Notes: generated by a model from the sequence alone, not told the origin. DNA of 64,000 bases from Amphibiibacter pelophylacis (GCF_037688875.1 NZ_JAWDIE010000001.1:186001-250000); one strand, 5' to 3'; counted from the stretch's first letter, positions 43,942 through 52,567 are shown. A program made the numbers and translations.

Positions 43942-45497
43942 GCCCGGAACAGGCCGCGCCGCGCCGCTGGGCCCTGTCGCTCTCGCAGCGGCTCTCGCTG
44001 GTGTTTGTGGCGCTGCTGCTGCTGTCCAGCGGCCTGTCGGCTGCGCTGCAGGTGCAGTCCAGCCGCCGTCACGAGCGGGAAGTGATCCAGCGCGTCTCCT
44101 ACAACCTGGCCGGCCACATTGCCGGCAGCGCGCAGCTCATGGATGCCAGCGGCTGGCGCCCGCAGGCCATCCGCAGCCTGTTTGATTCGCTGATGCAGGT
44201 CAACCCGTCGGTCGATGTCTATCTGCTGGATGAGACGGGCCGCATCGTTGACGACGCCTCGCCCGAAGGGCGGCTCAAGCGCCGACAGATCGACATGGTG
44301 CCCATCCGCGCCTTCCTGCGCGGCGGCGCCCTGCCCATTGTGGGCGACGATCCTCAGCACCAGACGGCGCGCAAGGTGTTCAGTGTGGCGCCCGTGAAAG
44401 TCAATAACCGCAACGCGGGCTTTGTGTACGTGGTGCTGCGTGGCGCCAGCCACGATGCGGCCGACAGCCAGAACAACATCAGCGACACGCTGAGCCAGTC
44501 GCTGCTGACGCTGGGCGGTGTGCTGCTGCTGGCGCTGGCCATGGGGCTGGTGGCTTTCCGCTCCATCACCCGGCCGCTGCGCGAACTGACGGCGGCCGTT
44601 CGCGATTTCGACGCGCATGGCGAACGCGCGGCGCTGCTGCCGCGCGCCGGGCCGGGTCGGCAGGGCGACGACATCGCCACCCTGCGCGAGGCCTTCGTGC
44701 ACATGGGCGAGCGCATCGCCGAGCAGTGGCGCGAGCTGACCAGTCAGGACCAGCAGCGCCGCCAGCTGATCTCGCACATTTCGCACGATTTGCGCACGCC
44801 GCTGACCTCCATCCATGGCTACCTGGAGACGCTGCGCCTGAAGGGCGACCGCCTGGACGCTGCGCAGCGCGAGCGCTATCTGGACATCGCCCTGGCGCAG
44901 AGCCAGAAAATGGCCCGCCTGGCCGAAGGCCTGTTCGAGCTGGCGCGGCTGGAATCGGGCCTGGTCAAGCCCGACCCTGAAGTGTTCGGTCTGCCCGACC
45001 TGCTGCAGGACGTGCTGCAGAAGTGCGAACTGACCGCCGAATCGCGCCAGCAGACGCTGGCCGTCAGCCTGGAGCGCGGTCTGCCCATGGTGCGCGCCGA
45101 CGTGGGTATGGTCGAGCGCGTGCTCAGCAACCTGCTGGACAACGCCATCCGTCACACGCCGCCCGGCAGCCGCATCGAGGTGCGCCTGCACAGCTCAGCG
45201 GACCGCGTCTGGATTGATGTCGCTGACAACGGCGGCGGTATCGACCCCAAGGTGCGCGAAAACCTCTTCACCCGCAGCCTCACGCGTCCGGGACCGCACA
45301 CCGGGGCAGGGTCTGGCAGCGGAGGCCTCGGCCTGATCGTCGTGCGCAGCCTGCTGCAGATCAACGGCGGCGATATCGAGCTGCTGGACGGCGCGGACGA
45401 CGCGCCCGGCACCACCTTCCGCTGCCACCTGCCCGTGGCGCCGCCCTCGTTCCGGTCTTCCGGACTGCCTTACCAGACCAGCGGCTGGCCGTCGTAA
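43938..45497 (+). CDS. sensor histidine kinase
   Basis: A 519-residue membrane kinase. The first transmembrane helix is LVFVALLLLSSGLSAALQV (near residues 19-37) and the second LLTLGGVLLLALAMGLVAF (near 190-210), bounding a ~150-residue periplasmic sensor. A HAMP segment follows, then HisKA with LISHISHDLRTPLTSIHGYL, the phospho-acceptor His near 280. The HATPase domain has N box LLDNAIRH, G1 DVADNGGGID and GSGSGGLGLIVV. It is coupled to the response regulator. Its 3' end overlaps the convergent SDR gene by 28 nt. Confidence 0.95.
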   Translation: MSPEQAAPRRWALSLSQRLSLVFVALLLLSSGLSAALQVQSSRRHEREVIQRVSYNLAGHIAGSAQLMDASGWRPQAIRSLFDSLMQVNPSVDVYLLDETGRIVDDASPEGRLKRRQIDMVPIRAFLRGGALPIVGDDPQHQTARKVFSVAPVKVNNRNAGFVYVVLRGASHDAADSQNNISDTLSQSLLTLGGVLLLALAMGLVAFRSITRPLRELTAAVRDFDAHGERAALLPRAGPGRQGDDIATLREAFVHMGERIAEQWRELTSQDQQRRQLISHISHDLRTPLTSIHGYLETLRLKGDRLDAAQRERYLDIALAQSQKMARLAEGLFELARLESGLVKPDPEVFGLPDLLQDVLQKCELTAESRQQTLAVSLERGLPMVRADVGMVERVLSNLLDNAIRHTPPGSRIEVRLHSSADRVWIDVADNGGGIDPKVRENLFTRSLTRPGPHTGAGSGSGGLGLIVVRSLLQINGGDIELLDGADDAPGTTFRCHLPVAPPSFRSSGLPYQTSGWPS

Positions 45498-46204
45498 GCC
45501 CAGAAACTGCCGGATTGCTCACACGCCAGACCGTCCATCACGCGCAGCAGATCGGCCGCCGCGTCCTGCGGCGCGCGTGTCTCGTGCCCGGAGCGGAAGG
45601 GCGCCGACAGCCTGGACGCCACCGTGCCCGGATGCAGCGCGGCGATGGCCAGCAGCGGGTGCGTGCGCGAAAGCTCGATCGCCGAGGTTTTCAGCACCAT
45701 GTTCAGCGCCGCCTTGGACGCGCGGTAGCTGGTCCAGCCGCCCAGGCGGTTGTCGCCGATGCTGCCGACCTTGGCCGACAGCACGCCCACCAGGGCGCGC
45801 TCCTGCCGCGCCAGCAGCGGCGCAAACCGCGCCAGCACCAGCGCAGGCCCGACGGTGTTGAGCGCAAAAGTGTCCAGCATCTGGCGCTGGTTCAGCTGCG
45901 CCAGGCGCTTCTCTGGCCCACCGATCTCGCCGTGGAGCTGGCCGGTGGCGACCAGCAGCAGGTTCAGCGGCGCGCCACCCAACAGCTCGCCCACCTGCGA
46001 GGCGGCGCGGGCGATGCTGTCCTCGTCGCGCAGATCGATCCCGGGCGAGGTCTGGCGCGACAGGCCCATCGCGTGACCGCAGCGCGGATCGGCCTGCAGA
46101 TGCGCCAGCAGCGCACCGCCAATTGCGCCGCTGGCGCCGACGACCAGTGCACGGTAGCCGCTGGGGAGGGAATTCATGGCGGGGGCTGCAGTTGCGGCGG
46201 TCAT
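45470..46204 (-). CDS. SDR-family oxidoreductase (C-factor-like) of the photolyase operon
   Basis: A 244-residue SDR. The cofactor motif is ALVVGASGAIGGALLAHL (near residues 19-36). LNLLLVATGQLHG replaces the usual NNAG. The catalytic YxxxK is in SYRASKAALNMVLKT, and LHPGTVASRLSAPF is typical of CsgA/C-factor-type SDRs. Its ATG overlaps the upstream photolyase stop by 4 nt; ATG 46177 (MNSLPS) is an alternative start. Such SDRs are recurrent members of light-stress photolyase operons, but their substrate is unknown. Confidence 0.88.
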   Translation of the reverse strand: MTAATAAPAMNSLPSGYRALVVGASGAIGGALLAHLQADPRCGHAMGLSRQTSPGIDLRDEDSIARAASQVGELLGGAPLNLLLVATGQLHGEIGGPEKRLAQLNQRQMLDTFALNTVGPALVLARFAPLLARQERALVGVLSAKVGSIGDNRLGGWTSYRASKAALNMVLKTSAIELSRTHPLLAIAALHPGTVASRLSAPFRSGHETRAPQDAAADLLRVMDGLACEQSGSFWAYDGQPLVW

Positions 46205-47757
46205 AGCGTCTCCAGTCGGTTCAGGTGGGTTTGGGCCTGCTCGCGCAGGGCCTGCACGTCGGCGCCCGGCAGGCGGTCGAGCTGGCGGTAGACCAGCGCC
46301 AGGCGCGGGTTGCCACGCAGGCGGCCCTCGTGGCGCGCGAAAAAATCCCAGTACAGCGCGTTGAAGGGGCAGGCGCTGGGGCCGGTTTTCTCCTTGGCGC
46401 GGTAGGCGCAGCTGCTGCACGAATCGCCCATGCGCTGCAGGTAAGCGGCGCTGCTGACGTAGGGTTTGGTGGCGATCAGGCCGCCGTCGGCCCACTGGCT
46501 CATGCCCAGGGTGTTGGGCAGCTCGACCCACTCGAAGGCGTCGATGTAAACGCCCAGGTACCAGCGATGCAGCGCCTGCGGGTCCAGACCGGCCAGCAGC
46601 GCAAAGTTGCCGATCACCATCAGGCGCTGGATGTGGTGGGCGTGCGCCGTGCGCAGCGACTGGCCGATGGCCTGCTGCAGGCAGCGCATCTTCGTGTCGC
46701 CGCTCCAGAACCAGGCGGGAAGCGGCCGCTCGTGCTGCAGCGCGTTGCGCGTGTCGTAGCCCGGCATGTGCGCCCAGTAAATGCCGCGCACGTACTCGCG
46801 CCAGCCGATGATCTGGCGGATAAAGCCTTCCACCGCCGCCAGTGGCGCTGCCCCGGCCCGATAAGCGGCCTCGGCGCGCTGCACGACTTCCAGCGGGCGC
46901 AGCATTTTCACGTTCAGCGCGAAAGACAGCAGCGAATGAAAGAGGCGCGGTGCCCGCTCGCTGATGGCGTCTTCAAAATCACCGAAATGCGGCAGCGCGT
47001 GGGTGATGAAGGCGTCCAGCAGCGCCAGCGCCTCGGCGCGGTTGACGGGCCAGCGCACCTGGTCGGCCTGCGCCTCGCCCATGCTGGCCACCCCGCTGCG
47101 CTGCAGCACAGCCCACAGCGCGCTGTGATCGTGCACGGGGCGCGCGTCGGGCGGTTCGGGCGGCGTGCCGCGCCAGGGCTTGCGGTTGTCGGCGTCGAAA
47201 TTCCACTGGCCGCCCTCGGGCTGGCCGTCTGGCGTCATCAAAAGCCCCAGGCGGCGGCGCTGCTGGCGGTAAAAGTGCTCCATCAACCACTGTTTGCGGC
47301 CCTTGAAGATCGCCGCCATATCGTGCCGACCGGTCAGGAAGTGGGCACTGTCCACGGCTTTTGCGGGATAGCCGTGATCCTGCGCGGCCCAGTTCTGCAG
47401 CTGCTGATCCAGCCGCCATTCGTCGGGGTTCTGCCACTCGATGTGGCGAACGCCATAGTGCGCGGCCAGCGCGACCAGGTTGGCGGGGATGTCGTGGCGG
47501 TTGCTGGAATCATCCAGCGCGACGTAACGCACGCGGTGCCCGCCCTCGCGCAGGTGGCGGGCGAAATCGCGCATCGCGGCAAAAATCGCCAGGATTTTCT
47601 GCGCGTGGTGCAGCACGTAATCCGTCTCCTGACGGACTTCCATCAGCGTATAAACCACGCCGGCGTCCACCGCCTCGAACCAGGGGTGGAGCGGGTCCAG
47701 CTGATCGCCCAGAACCAGGCGCAGGGTGTGGGCGGGCGCGGGGGCGGATTCGCTCAT
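46201..47757 (-). CDS. phrB: FeS-containing cryptochrome/photolyase (prokaryotic 6-4 photolyase type)
   Basis: A 518-residue flavoprotein of the FeS-BCP/CryPro class. The N-terminal domain starts LRLVLGDQLDPLHPWF. The FAD-binding region includes FIRQIIGWREYVRGIYW, LMVIGNFALLAGLDP and DAFEWVELPNTLGMSQWADGG. The four 4Fe-4S ligands are visible as a Cys in KMRCLQQ and CSSC plus PSACPF near the C-terminus. PhrB-type enzymes repair (6-4) photoproducts in blue/UV light and use a lumazine cofactor. It starts 4 nt inside the upstream DASH gene. Confidence 0.93.
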   Translation of the reverse strand: MSESAPAPAHTLRLVLGDQLDPLHPWFEAVDAGVVYTLMEVRQETDYVLHHAQKILAIFAAMRDFARHLREGGHRVRYVALDDSSNRHDIPANLVALAAHYGVRHIEWQNPDEWRLDQQLQNWAAQDHGYPAKAVDSAHFLTGRHDMAAIFKGRKQWLMEHFYRQQRRRLGLLMTPDGQPEGGQWNFDADNRKPWRGTPPEPPDARPVHDHSALWAVLQRSGVASMGEAQADQVRWPVNRAEALALLDAFITHALPHFGDFEDAISERAPRLFHSLLSFALNVKMLRPLEVVQRAEAAYRAGAAPLAAVEGFIRQIIGWREYVRGIYWAHMPGYDTRNALQHERPLPAWFWSGDTKMRCLQQAIGQSLRTAHAHHIQRLMVIGNFALLAGLDPQALHRWYLGVYIDAFEWVELPNTLGMSQWADGGLIATKPYVSSAAYLQRMGDSCSSCAYRAKEKTGPSACPFNALYWDFFARHEGRLRGNPRLALVYRQLDRLPGADVQALREQAQTHLNRLETL

Positions 47758-49085
47758 GCGGTGCTCCACATCTGGCGGTAATGGCTGTGGGGATCGTGCT
47801 CGGCGGCCTGTTTGTCCACGTTCATGCGCCGCCCGCCGCGCGGGTCGGTGCCGCGTCCGGCGATGTACAGCCAGTTGCCCTGGTTGCTGCAGACATCGAA
47901 ATCGACCAGGCAGTGCTCGAACCACGCCGCACCGGCGCGCCAGTCGCCGCCCAGATCGTGCACCAGCACGCTGGCCACGACCTGGCGCAGACGGTTGCTT
48001 AAGGATCCGGTGGCGGCCAGCTCGCGCATCGCAGCGTCGACCAGCGGCCAGCCGGTTCGCCCTTCGCACCAGCGCGTGTAGCCCCGGGCGTTGTGCGCCG
48101 CCACGGGCTGATCGGACAGCCCCCGGCCCCGGAACAGGCGCGCACCGTGCTGGCGGTGCAGAAAGCGGAAATGATCGCGCCAGAGCAGCTCGAACCACAG
48201 CCAGTAGCTGCCGTCGCTGGCGCCGTGAAACGATTCGAACTGGCGCAGATCGGCCATGATGCGCCGCGCCGACAGCGCGCCGCAGGCCAGCGCGGGCGAC
48301 CATTTGCTCGAAAAATCCACGCCCGTCAGGCCGTTACGCGTGCGCTTGTAGCTGTGCGGCAGGCCGCGCGCCAGATACTGCGTCAGGTGGGCCAGCGCGG
48401 CGCGCTCGCCGCCGGGCTCCATGCCGCTGCCTGGCGCGGGCATCGGCAACGAGGAACGCGAATCCTGCGCGCTGATCACAACGTCGCCTGCGAAAGCGTC
48501 CAGATCGCCCTTCAGTTCGGGAGGAAGCTCCACCCCCGGCGGCCAGGGCGGCAGCGTTTGCGGCGCAGGCAGCGGCTGACGCGGCTGGATGCCCGCGCGC
48601 TCGATGGCCTGGCGAAAAGCGGTGAACACGGCGGGCAGACGGCTCTCTTGCCAAGGCAGCTCGGCTGGCTCCAGCAGGCTGCTGTGCCAGACCGCGTGCA
48701 CGGTCAACCCTGCGCGGCGCAGGTCCGCGACTTCTAGCGCTTCTTCCGGCGCGGGGATGTCCTCGCAGACCAGCTGCTGCGCGCTCGCCCGCTGCGCCAG
48801 ACGCGGCAGCGCAGTGGCAGGCGGCCCGGCGCAGACGGCCAGCGGACAGCCCAAAGCGTCCAGCTGCGCCGCCAGATCACGGATCGCGCTGGCCCGCCAG
48901 GCGCGCCGCTGGGGCCCCCAGCGCAACGGGCCCCAGGGGCTGGCCTCGTGCACGTCGGGCAGGACCACCACCGGGATCAGGTGCGGCGTGCCCTCACCTG
49001 TGGCAGCCAGCGCCAGCGCACGGTGCAGGGCCAGGTTGTCGTGCAGGCGCAGGTCGTTGCGCAGCCACAGCAGCACGGTGCTCAT
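47754..49085 (-). CDS. DASH-family cryptochrome
   Basis: A 443-residue blue-light flavoprotein. The N-terminal photolyase domain starts VLLWLRNDLRLHDNLAL. The FAD domain carries LPHSYKRTRNGLTGVDFSSKWSP-type sequence, YWLWFELLWRDHFRFL, GWPLVDAAMRELAATGSLSNR and LVDFDVCSNQGNWLYIAGRGTDPRGGR, the DASH signature with the asparagine/glycine run. DASH proteins repair CPDs in single-stranded DNA and may signal. It overlaps the next gene (phrB) by 4 nt and the upstream DUF2256 gene by 4 nt. Confidence 0.93.
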   Translation of the reverse strand: MSTVLLWLRNDLRLHDNLALHRALALAATGEGTPHLIPVVVLPDVHEASPWGPLRWGPQRRAWRASAIRDLAAQLDALGCPLAVCAGPPATALPRLAQRASAQQLVCEDIPAPEEALEVADLRRAGLTVHAVWHSSLLEPAELPWQESRLPAVFTAFRQAIERAGIQPRQPLPAPQTLPPWPPGVELPPELKGDLDAFAGDVVISAQDSRSSLPMPAPGSGMEPGGERAALAHLTQYLARGLPHSYKRTRNGLTGVDFSSKWSPALACGALSARRIMADLRQFESFHGASDGSYWLWFELLWRDHFRFLHRQHGARLFRGRGLSDQPVAAHNARGYTRWCEGRTGWPLVDAAMRELAATGSLSNRLRQVVASVLVHDLGGDWRAGAAWFEHCLVDFDVCSNQGNWLYIAGRGTDPRGGRRMNVDKQAAEHDPHSHYRQMWSTA

Positions 49086-49276
49086 GCCGCGCTCCTCGCG
49101 CGTGAGTTGGTGTGGCCGGATGGGTGAGCGGATGGTTGGGCGGATTTGTGCTCACGCTTGCAGCGCTCGGAGCAGAAGCGGACTTCCTCCCAGCAGCGCG
49201 CCCATTTTTTGCGCCAGGCGAAGGGCCGGGCGCAGTGCAGGCAGGGTTTTTCAGGGAGATGCGGTTTGGCGTGCAT
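49082..49276 (-). CDS. DUF2256 zinc-finger-like small protein
   Basis: A 64-residue protein with Cys pairs C12-x2-C15 (CLHC) and C35-x3-C39 (CSERC), plus the family core FAWRKKWARCWEEVRFCSE. DUF2256 proteins are small putative zinc-binding proteins often encoded beside photolyases or cryptochromes. It lies 2 nt after the upstream photolyase gene and overlaps the DASH gene start by 4 nt. The C-terminal ~20 residues are His/Ser-rich and unconserved. Confidence 0.88.
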   Translation of the reverse strand: MHAKPHLPEKPCLHCARPFAWRKKWARCWEEVRFCSERCKREHKSAQPSAHPSGHTNSRARSAA

Positions 49277-49278
49277 GG

Positions 49279-50886
49279 CTAAATGCCCAAGTCGAGCTGC
49301 TGCTGTGTCGGGGGGGAGGATTTGGCTGCCGCCCGGGAAGACGCCGCGCTGCGTTTGGCGCGCGGACGGATCAGGCGCGAGCCGTGCTTTTCGACAATCG
49401 CGGCCTTGGCCTCGCGCACCTCGGGCTGGCCGCGCCGCTCGTACAGCCGCGCCTTGGCCTCGCGCGTGGCGCTGGCCAGATCGACCTGCGGCTGCGGAAT
49501 GCTGTCCACCCAGTCGCCGTCCGGGCGCACGGCCACGCCGCAGCGCGCCCGAACATCGGGCGGCATCAGCCAGGGCTGGTTCAGCCAGGCGTCGGGCACG
49601 CGGCGCAGCGCGGGCAGCCAGCGGCGCACGAAATGACCGTCGGGGTCGTGGTCTTGCGCCTGCTTGACGGGGTTGTAAACGCGCGTGGTGTTGATGCCGG
49701 TGGTGCCCGACTGCATCTGCATCTGGCTCCAGTGGATGCCGGGCTCGTAATCCAGGAACTGCCGCGCCAGCCACAGCCCGACGGGCCGCCAGTGCAGCCA
49801 CAGCGCGTAGGCCGCCACCGAAACCAGCATGGCGCGCATGCGGAAGTTGATCCAGCCCGTGGCGCGCAACTGCGCCACGCAGGCATCGACCATGGGCCAG
49901 CCGGTGCGCCCGGCCGTCAGGGCGTCGAAATGCGCCGGGTTGAAACTGTCCTCGCGCAGGCCGTCGTAGCCTCGGTGGACGTTGAAAAACTCCAGCGCCG
50001 GTTCGTCCTCCAGCTTCTGGATGAAGTGGCAGTGCCAGTGCAGACGGCTCAGAAAAGCGCTCAGGCCCTTGCGCTGCCAGGCGCTGTCGGGGTCGGCCTG
50101 CTCGCGCAGCCGCTGCAGGTGCGCGGTGGTGGCCTGGACCAGCTCGCGCATGCCCAGGCTCCCCAGCGCCAGATGCGGTGACAGGCGAGAGCAGGCTGTC
50201 GGCGCGCTCAGGGGCGACGAAATGCCGCCCCGGTAGCTGCGGCTGCGCTGCTCCAGAAAGTCATGAAGCACCTGCAGCGCCAGCGTGCGTCCGCCTTTTT
50301 GGCGCTGCGCGGGTTCGGGCGTCTCCAGACCGGGGCCGCTCAGGCCCAGCGGCTGCGCATCCGGCCAGCGCTCGCCGCCCCAGGGCAGGGTCAGGCCCTG
50401 AATCTCGCCGGGCTGCGGCGTGGGCCAGGGCGCAGCGTGCATGAGCGCCTTCCAGCGCGCCGTCCAGACCTTGCGCGACGGCAGGCGGCGCACCACGCCG
50501 TGCTGCGGCCATTCCTGCCATTGCACACCAGCCTGCGCACACCAACGCGCCACGGCCTTGTCACGCTCGAAAGTATGGCCGTTGCCGGTCTCTTCGTGCG
50601 ACATCAGGCGCGCAAAGGGCTGGCTGGCGTGCAGCCGGGCCAGCACCTCCGGCACTTCGCCCACGGCCAGTTGCAGCGTGGCGCCCAGGGGCCGCAACTG
50701 CAGGGCCAGATCGCGCAGGGTTTCGCGCAGGAAGTTCAGGTGCTGCAGCGCCGCGTCGGGCTGCGCCCACAGGCTGGGTTCAAGCACATAGAGCGCCAGC
50801 ACAGGCCCCCGCCCGGCAGCGTGGTGCAAGGGCGCGTGGTCTTGTACGCGCAGATCGCGCTTGAACCAGACCACGGTGTAGCTCAT
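49279..50886 (-). CDS. cryptochrome/deoxyribodipyrimidine photolyase family protein
   Basis: A 535-residue photolyase-fold protein. The N-terminal domain starts VVWFKRDLRVQDHAPL. The FAD domain shows LSAFLSRLHWHCHFIQKLED, GRTGWPMVDACVAQLRATGW and INFRMRAMLVSVAAY, later DYEPGIHWSQMQMQSGTTG and NTTRVYNPVKQ. This resembles the bacterial photolyase-related subgroup with a WHCHFIQK motif rather than classical class I CPD photolyases. The last ~45 residues are a basic, low-complexity tail (RLIRPRAKRSAASSRAAAK). It is the second gene of the operon, after lipocalin. Confidence 0.9.
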   Translation of the reverse strand: MSYTVVWFKRDLRVQDHAPLHHAAGRGPVLALYVLEPSLWAQPDAALQHLNFLRETLRDLALQLRPLGATLQLAVGEVPEVLARLHASQPFARLMSHEETGNGHTFERDKAVARWCAQAGVQWQEWPQHGVVRRLPSRKVWTARWKALMHAAPWPTPQPGEIQGLTLPWGGERWPDAQPLGLSGPGLETPEPAQRQKGGRTLALQVLHDFLEQRSRSYRGGISSPLSAPTACSRLSPHLALGSLGMRELVQATTAHLQRLREQADPDSAWQRKGLSAFLSRLHWHCHFIQKLEDEPALEFFNVHRGYDGLREDSFNPAHFDALTAGRTGWPMVDACVAQLRATGWINFRMRAMLVSVAAYALWLHWRPVGLWLARQFLDYEPGIHWSQMQMQSGTTGINTTRVYNPVKQAQDHDPDGHFVRRWLPALRRVPDAWLNQPWLMPPDVRARCGVAVRPDGDWVDSIPQPQVDLASATREAKARLYERRGQPEVREAKAAIVEKHGSRLIRPRAKRSAASSRAAAKSSPPTQQQLDLGI

Positions 50887-50905
50887 GACGGCCGCTCCCC
50901 CGCGC

Positions 50906-51472
50906 TCAGGACGCTGGATCCTGGCGCTGCTGCGACATCCAGATCAGATCGTCCGGGTTGATGCCCGCCGCACGAACGCGTGCGGTCAGATCGCTGCGCA
51001 GCGCGGGCGAGATCGTTTTGCTGCGCGACAGGATCCAGCAGTAGCCACGATCCGGCCCGACGACCACGGCCCACTGGTAACCCTTGTCGAGCGCGATGAC
51101 GTGGTAGCCGCCGTAAAATGGTCCGAAGAAGGAAACCTTCAAAGACCCTGTGCGGGTTTCGCCCGTAAATAGCGCGCGGCCGACGGCTTCGTTCCAACCG
51201 CCTTTGGCGGCGTCGTAGCCGCGGTTGACGACACGCACACTGCCATCTTTCTGCAGGCTGTACTGGGCGGTGACGTCGCTCAGGCCGCGCTCGAAAGAGT
51301 GATCCAGCCGCGCCACCTCATACCAGCGGCCCTGGTAGCTCTGGATGTCGAAGGGCGTGACCGCCGTCAATCCCTCGGGTGGGCGTGTGGACGAGCAGGC
51401 CGCCAGAAAACCCGGCAGAGCCAGCGCCAGAACACAAGCCAGATGGCGCAGCAGGCCAGCGCGTAAAACCAT
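50906..51472 (-). CDS. blc: bacterial lipocalin (Blc-type lipoprotein)
   Basis: A 188-residue outer-membrane lipoprotein. Signal and lipobox: LALALPGFLAACSS (Cys near residue 26). The lipocalin fold has SYQGRWYEVARLDHSFERGL (the GxW motif near 48), AQYSLQKDGSVRVVNRGYDA and YWILSRSK-like YCWILSRSKTISP near the C-terminus. Lipocalins of this type bind fatty acids or lysophospholipids and are often in photolyase operons. It is the first gene of the minus-strand light/DNA-repair operon. Confidence 0.92.
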   Translation of the reverse strand: MVLRAGLLRHLACVLALALPGFLAACSSTRPPEGLTAVTPFDIQSYQGRWYEVARLDHSFERGLSDVTAQYSLQKDGSVRVVNRGYDAAKGGWNEAVGRALFTGETRTGSLKVSFFGPFYGGYHVIALDKGYQWAVVVGPDRGYCWILSRSKTISPALRSDLTARVRAAGINPDDLIWMSQQRQDPAS

Positions 51473-51725
51473 GAAAACACTCCATTAGACGCAAAACCCG
51501 ATGCTAGGGCTGACGGCAAAACCGGGTGCCTCAGCCGATTTTGGCACGCGGTGTTACCCCCCTGGGCCGGTGTCAGTCGACTCGGTGAAAGTGTTGTGCT
51601 TCGGCGCAATTTTCCCGCCTGAATTGCCTGGGATTCGATATAAGCTGCCATAGAAACTGGCTATCGGATTAAAATTGTGCCTGTGAATTATTTATGGGCC
51701 TCATCCGGGAAAAGTGCAGTTCAGT
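51473..51725. promoter_or_regulatory. divergent region, photolyase operon / ECF sigma gene
   Basis: About 250 nt. The half nearer the sigma gene is AT-rich and contains TATAAG at 51639-51644 without a good -35. Arms CGATA (51636-51640) and TATCG (51662-51666) form a small inverted repeat. On the minus strand GGTAAC precedes the lipocalin gene, but no -10 at ECF spacing is convincing. It must hold promoters for both transcripts. Confidence 0.35.
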
Positions 51726-52331
51726 ATGTCCACCAACCACTCCAGCGGCGATCTCTCGGACGCCGCGGTCCTGGGGCCTTTGCGGCGCCAGATGCTGCAG
51801 TTTGCCCAGCTGCAGCTGCGCGATGTTCATCTGGCCGAGGATGCCGTGCAGGAAGCGCTGCTGTCGGCGCTGCGCTATCAGGACCGGTTCAACGGCCAGG
51901 CCGCGCTGAAAACCTGGGTCTTCGCCATTCTGAAAAACAAGATCATCGACATCCTGCGCCAGCGCACGCGTCTGGCCGAAGTCAGCACCACCCCGCTGGA
52001 TGAGGACGCCGAACAGGATCTGGGCGAGCTGTTTGATGCGCGCGGACACTGGGATGCCGATGGACGCCCGAAGGCCTGGGGCAGCCCCGACGGGGCGCTG
52101 CAGGATCAGCAGTTCTGGACGATTTTCGAGACTTGCCTGGAGCTGCTGCCGCCGCAGCAGGCCCGTGTGTTCATGATGCGCGAGTTCATCGGGCTGGAAA
52201 GCCCCGAGATCTGTGAGGAGGCCGGTGTGACCATCTCCAACCTGAACGTCCTGCTCTACCGCGCCCGGATGCGCCTGCGCCAGTGTCTGGAGATGAAGTG
52301 GTTTGACGGGGATGCCCCCGCCGGGGCCTGA
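51726..52331 (+). CDS. ECF-type RNA polymerase sigma factor
   Basis: A 201-residue sigma factor. Region 2: FAQLQLRDVHLAEDAVQEAL then LKTWVFAILKNKIIDILRQ. A ~40-residue spacer rich in Asp follows, and region 4 is LPPQQARVFMMREFIGLESP then EICEEAGVTISNLNVLLYRARMRLRQC (shown in pieces). This subgroup normally pairs with a small HC2 zinc anti-sigma, and such a gene lies just beyond its 3' end on the opposite strand. ATG 51726 is preferred; a GTG four codons earlier is possible. It may control the bufferin operon, the photolyase operon, or both. Confidence 0.92.
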   Translation: MSTNHSSGDLSDAAVLGPLRRQMLQFAQLQLRDVHLAEDAVQEALLSALRYQDRFNGQAALKTWVFAILKNKIIDILRQRTRLAEVSTTPLDEDAEQDLGELFDARGHWDADGRPKAWGSPDGALQDQQFWTIFETCLELLPPQQARVFMMREFIGLESPEICEEAGVTISNLNVLLYRARMRLRQCLEMKWFDGDAPAGA

Positions 52332-52347
52332 ACGCGCGGGCTCGGGT

Positions 52348-52557
52348 TCAGGCGCCGTCGCGGGGCTCGGGCGGGAGCGCATCGCTGCGCTCGGTGTACT
52401 GGCGCGAGAAGCGCCGCAGCAGTGCCATCTGCTGGCCGGTGCGGCGGCAGCTCTTGCAGACGGCCAGGTGGACTTTGAGCCCCAGGGTTTCCCCGGCACT
52501 CAGGGGGCGATCCTGAGATTCGGACAATCGTTCGGTGGCTTCGCGGCAGGTCAGCAT
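52348..52557 (-). CDS. zf-HC2 anti-sigma factor
   Basis: A 69-residue protein with the zinc-binding anti-sigma pattern MLTCREATERLSESQDRPLS, then LKVHLAVCKSCRRTG: Cys4 plus H29-x3-C33-x2-C36, the H-x3-C-x2-C core. The rest is a helical segment and an acidic tail. The start lies 10 nt after the DoxX stop, so it is the last gene of the minus-strand bufferin operon. It is convergent with the sigma gene, 16 nt apart. Small cytosolic ZAS proteins of this type release sigma on oxidation or zinc loss. Confidence 0.85.
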   Translation of the reverse strand: MLTCREATERLSESQDRPLSAGETLGLKVHLAVCKSCRRTGQQMALLRRFSRQYTERSDALPPEPRDGA

Positions 52558-52567
52558 GATGCTGCGA

